Source: Pseudomonadota bacterium (GTDB lineage Bacteria; Pseudomonadota; Gammaproteobacteria; Burkholderiales; SG8-39). Taken from it: DNA of 9,053 nt. A program made the translations under genes and the position numbers. Positions 6,327 to 9,053 of this stretch are shown here, piece after piece. Within the stretch, counting starts at the first letter, position 1. The number at the start of each line of letters is the position of its first letter. The notes beneath the pieces are model-generated. The model was not told where the DNA came from. It saw only the letters and a program-made list of their open reading frames with translations, and ran no database searches. Where the stretch lies: assembly GCA_021847125.1 (NCBI GenBank), contig JAJZUK010000022.1:1-9053 (forward strand), read 5' to 3'.

Positions 6327-7411
6327 TACTCGTGCCGGTCGAAGGTCTTGTGGCCATGGCTTTTCACCAGCGCGTCGCGCTCGGCCGCGCGCAGGTCCTC
6401 GCGCACCATTTCGACGACCAGCTCGCCGAATTTCACTTTCGGCGTCCAGCCGAGCTTGGCCTTGGCTTTGCTGGCATCGCCCAGCAGCGAGTCCACCTCG
6501 GTCGGCCGGAAGTAGCGCGGATCGACGGCAACGACGCAGCGGCCGTTCTGGTCGTAGGCCTTCTCGTCCTTGCCCTCGCCCCTCCAGCTTAGCTGCAGGC
6601 CCAGCTCCGCCGCCGCGGCAGCGACGAATTCACGCACGCTGTGCTGCTCGCCGGTGGCGATGACGAAATCCTCGGGCTGCGCTTGCTGCAGCATCAGCCA
6701 CATCGCCTCGACGAAATCGCGCGCATGCCCCCAGTCGCGCCGCGCGCTGAAATTGCCGAGGTAGAGGCAGTCCTGCAGGCCGAGCTTGATGCGCGCGAGC
6801 GCGCGCGTGATTTTGCGCGTGACGAAGGTTTCGCCGCGCACCGGTGATTCGTGGTTGAACAAAATGCCGTTGCAGGCGTAAATGCCGTAGGCCTCGCGGT
6901 AATTGACCGTGATCCAGTAGGCGTAGAGCTTGGCCACGCCGTAGGGACTGCGCGGATAGAACGGGGTGGTCTCCTTCTGCGGCGTCTCCTGCACCAGACC
7001 GTAGAGCTCGGAGGTGGATGCCTGGTAGAAGCGGGTTTTCTGCTCCAGCCCCAGGATGCGGATGGCTTCGAGCAGGCGCAGGGTGCCCAGCGCATCGGAA
7101 TTCGCCGTGTATTCGGGCTCCTCGAACGAGACCGCGACATGGCTTTGCGCCGCCAGGTTGTAGATTTCGTCCGGCTGGGTCTGCTGGATGATGCGCACCA
7201 GGTTGGACGAATCGGTCAGGTCGCCGTGGTGCAGAATGAAGCGCCGGTCGGCTTCATGCGGGTCCTGATACAGGTGATCGATGCGGTCGGTATTGATCAG
7301 CGAGGTGCGCCGCTTGATGCCGTGGACCACATAGCCCTTGCCGAGCAGGAATTCCGCGAGATACGCGCCGTCCTGCCCGGTGATGCCGGTTACCAACGCA
7401 GTCTTAGGCAT
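6326..7411 (-). CDS. gmd: GDP-mannose 4,6-dehydratase
   Basis: This 361-residue extended short-chain dehydrogenase converts GDP-D-mannose to GDP-4-keto-6-deoxy-D-mannose in the cytoplasm, the first committed step to GDP-fucose (also to GDP-rhamnose and perosamine). The nucleotide-binding motif [11 protein letters not shown] is at 7-17. The catalytic T133 and E135 lie in ASTSELYG, and Y157 and K161 in SPYGVAK. The conserved [16 protein letters not shown] block follows at 186-201. Length is close to E. coli Gmd (373). The ATG at 7411 is preceded by GGCGGAAATC, a fair Shine-Dalgarno. It follows manC by 122 bp containing a REP-like element and overlaps fcl by one base. Confidence 0.97.
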   Translation of the reverse strand: MPKTALVTGITGQDGAYLAEFLLGKGYVVHGIKRRTSLINTDRIDHLYQDPHEADRRFILHHGDLTDSSNLVRIIQQTQPDEIYNLAAQSHVAVSFEEPEYTANSDALGTLRLLEAIRILGLEQKTRFYQASTSELYGLVQETPQKETTPFYPRSPYGVAKLYAYWITVNYREAYGIYACNGILFNHESPVRGETFVTRKITRALARIKLGLQDCLYLGNFSARRDWGHARDFVEAMWLMLQQAQPEDFVIATGEQHSVREFVAAAAAELGLQLSWRGEGKDEKAYDQNGRCVVAVDPRYFRPTEVDSLLGDASKAKAKLGWTPKVKFGELVVEMVREDLRAAERDALVKSHGHKTFDRHE

Positions 7412-7456
7412 GATTTCCGCCCTCGCAATCGCGTGAATTCCCCAAGGTACCGGTCT

Positions 7457-7533
7457 TGTAGGAGGCCCGCCCCCGGGCCGACCAGACGTCGCAACCGCAG
7501 TCCATGTGTCGGGGCGAGGGCGCCCCTCCTACG
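7457..7533 (-). repeat. REP-like palindromic element, copy B
   Basis: Inverse-orientation copy of the element at 4177-4250. Read on the minus strand it starts GTAGGAGGGGCGCCCTCGCC, matching copy A, and ends GGGCGGGCCTCCTACA. The central part is less similar. It abuts the manC stop codon directly, so relative to its upstream gene it has the same orientation as copy A behind the enolase-like gene. Inside the manC-gmd interval it could lower or stabilise parts of the operon transcript. Confidence 0.8.
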
Positions 7534-8958
7534 TTAGGATCGGCCATAATTGTCTTCGAGACGCACGATATCGTCTTCGCCGAGATAATCGCCGCTTTGC
7601 ACTTCGATCATCACGCAATCGACGCTGCTCGGGTTGGCGAGACGGTGGGCGGCGCCCGCCGGAATGTAGGACGACTGGTCTGCGCCCAGGGTGATTTCGC
7701 GCTCGCCATTCACGATACGCGCGGTGCCCGAGACCACCACCCAGTGTTCGCTGCGGCGGTGGTGATATTGCAGCGACAGCGATGCGCCGGGCTTGACCAC
7801 GATGCGCTTGATCTTGAAGCGCGGCCCCTCCTCCAGCACGGTGTAAGTGCCCCAGGGTCTATGCACCGTGCGGTGCAGGCGCGCGCTTTCGTGGCCGCTC
7901 GCCTTGAGGCGCTGGACGATGCTTTTCACGTCCTGTGCGCGGCTACGATCGGCGATCAGCAGGGCGTCGGGCGTATCCACCACCAGCAGGTTGTACACGC
8001 CGAGCGCAGCCACCAGCCGCTCGTCGCTTTGAACGATGCAATCTTTGCTATCGACAAGCACGGCCTCGCCGCGGACGCGATTGCCGTCTGCGTCGGCCGG
8101 GACGAGTTCGCCGAGTGCCTGCCAGGAGCCGATGTCGCTCCAGTCGAAGCGTCCCGGCACGACCGCAACGCGCTCGGCTTTCTCCATGACGGCGTAATCG
8201 ACCGAGATGTCCGCAATCCGCGCGAACGACTCCGCGTCGATGGCGACCGGGGTCTGGTTGCGCGGCGTCGCCTGCCACGCCACTGCCACGGCGTCCGACA
8301 CGTCCGGTGCGCAGCGCGCGAGTTCGCCCAGGAAATCGCCGACGCGAAAACAAAACATGCCCGAGTTCCAGTAGTAAGCCCCGGAAGCCAGATACGCCTC
8401 GGCTTTCTCGCGCGAGGGTTTCTCGACGAAACGGCGTACTGCCAGCCCCGCGGCGCCGAGCTTGCGCGCGTCATCGGCCTCGATATAGCCGAAGCCGGTT
8501 TCCGGACCAGTGGGCGTGATGCCGAAGGTGACCAGATAGCCTTGCTCGGCAAGCGCCTTTGCAGCCTGCACCGCCGCGGCAAAGCCGGCGACATCGCTGA
8601 TCAGGTGGTCCGAGGGCAGCACCAGCATGGTCGCTTCATCGCCGAACTGCTCGCGCAGACGCAAGGCCCCCGCCGCGATGGCCGGCGCGGTGTTGCGCCC
8701 GGCGGGCTCGAGCAGGTAATCGAGTGCGATCCCGGGCGCCAGCGCCACTTCGGCATAGGCGTCGCGGGTGATGAAAAAATAATCCCGGTTGGTGATGGTG
8801 AGTATGGACTCCGGCTTCAATGCCGCCGCGCGCAGCAGCGTCTTCTGCATCAGGCTCTGCCCGTCGGGCAGGACGATGAAAGGCTTGGGATGCGCTTCGC
8901 GTGACACCGGCCACAGGCGGGTGCCGGCACCGCCAGACAGGATGACTGGGATCAGCAA
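7534..8958 (-). CDS. manC: Mannose-1-phosphate guanylyltransferase / mannose-6-phosphate isomerase
   Basis: This 474-residue bifunctional enzyme (ManC/CpsB/AlgA type, usually 470-480 residues) makes GDP-mannose from mannose-1-phosphate and GTP, and usually also interconverts mannose-6-phosphate and fructose-6-phosphate. The pyrophosphorylase signature LSGGAGTRLWPVSR is at 7-20, FVEKP at 177-181, and a C-terminal type II PMI cupin follows RPWG (367-370) with QYHHRRSEHW (397-406) and the terminal EDDIVRLEDNYGR. The start is TTG at 8958: the reading MLIPVILSGG aligns with the family N terminus, GAGG (8969-8966) lies seven bases upstream, and no in-frame ATG exists before an upstream stop. First gene of the GDP-fucose operon. 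A phosphomannomutase (manB) is not in the window. Confidence 0.95.
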   Translation of the reverse strand: MLIPVILSGGAGTRLWPVSREAHPKPFIVLPDGQSLMQKTLLRAAALKPESILTITNRDYFFITRDAYAEVALAPGIALDYLLEPAGRNTAPAIAAGALRLREQFGDEATMLVLPSDHLISDVAGFAAAVQAAKALAEQGYLVTFGITPTGPETGFGYIEADDARKLGAAGLAVRRFVEKPSREKAEAYLASGAYYWNSGMFCFRVGDFLGELARCAPDVSDAVAVAWQATPRNQTPVAIDAESFARIADISVDYAVMEKAERVAVVPGRFDWSDIGSWQALGELVPADADGNRVRGEAVLVDSKDCIVQSDERLVAALGVYNLLVVDTPDALLIADRSRAQDVKSIVQRLKASGHESARLHRTVHRPWGTYTVLEEGPRFKIKRIVVKPGASLSLQYHHRRSEHWVVVSGTARIVNGEREITLGADQSSYIPAGAAHRLANPSSVDCVMIEVQSGDYLGEDDIVRLEDNYGRS

Positions 8959-8986
8959 GGGAAAACCTCGATCAAGATTTCGAATT

Positions 8987-9016
8987 ATTGTAGATTGGGA
9001 TTCTAGCCCACATCAA
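8987..9016 (-). promoter_or_regulatory. Candidate sigma-70 promoter of the manC-gmd-fcl operon
   Basis: On the minus strand TTGATG (9016-9011, 4 of 6) and TACAAT (8992-8987, 5 of 6) are separated by 18 bases. Transcription would begin near 8980, leaving a short leader of about 20 bases that carries the GAGG ribosome-binding site at 8969-8966. The region up to 9053 holds no open frame I can support. Confidence 0.45.
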
Positions 9017-9053
9017 TCAATAATACGTCGGGCGTCCAACGATAGGATACTTG

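Noticed and set aside
7504..8904. Long open frame of 466 codons on the plus strand, opposite manC
   Set aside because: It lies fully antisense to a clear manC, has no recognisable domain and an Arg/His/Gly/Asp-rich make-up typical of shadow frames in GC-rich DNA.

Overview
This window looks like chromosomal DNA of a GC-rich Gram-negative bacterium, most likely a beta- or gammaproteobacterium. The protein families, the high GC content, and the several families of short intergenic palindromic repeats suggest this. The species cannot be read from the sequence. Six protein-coding genes are well supported, plus an enolase-like gene whose catalytic centre is altered. No tRNA, rRNA, transposase, CRISPR array or phage gene was seen.

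Left part (1-2892): an APC-family amino-acid permease runs leftward (261-1598). An APH/choline-kinase-fold small-molecule kinase diverges from it and runs rightward (1661-2677). Each is followed on its 3' side by a copy of one structured repeat (12-194 and 2705-2825), made of a short GC-only hairpin, one nucleotide, and a long perfect hairpin. Arm sequences differ between copies but every change is compensated on the other arm.

Middle (2893-5373): the enolase paralogue follows the kinase in the same direction, then a palindromic REP-like element, then a ten-helix EamA/DMT-family transporter. Kinase, enolase-like enzyme and transporters could form a small-molecule pathway, for example phosphorylation of a hydroxy acid followed by elimination, but substrate and product cannot be told from the sequence.

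Right part (5361-9016): a leftward operon manC-gmd-fcl makes GDP-L-fucose. ManC makes GDP-mannose from mannose-1-phosphate (and probably isomerises mannose-6-phosphate to fructose-6-phosphate). Gmd dehydrates GDP-mannose to GDP-4-keto-6-deoxymannose, and Fcl epimerises and reduces it to GDP-L-fucose, a donor for surface polysaccharide. A promoter-like sequence and a Shine-Dalgarno site precede manC, which starts with TTG. gmd and fcl overlap by one base. A second type of repeat lies between fcl and the transporter and supplies the last codons and the stop of fcl. A second copy of the REP-like element lies directly behind the manC stop codon.

The most unusual items are the covarying hairpin repeat and the enolase paralogue with a His-to-Ala and a Glu-to-Asp change at catalytic positions, encoded next to an orphan kinase.
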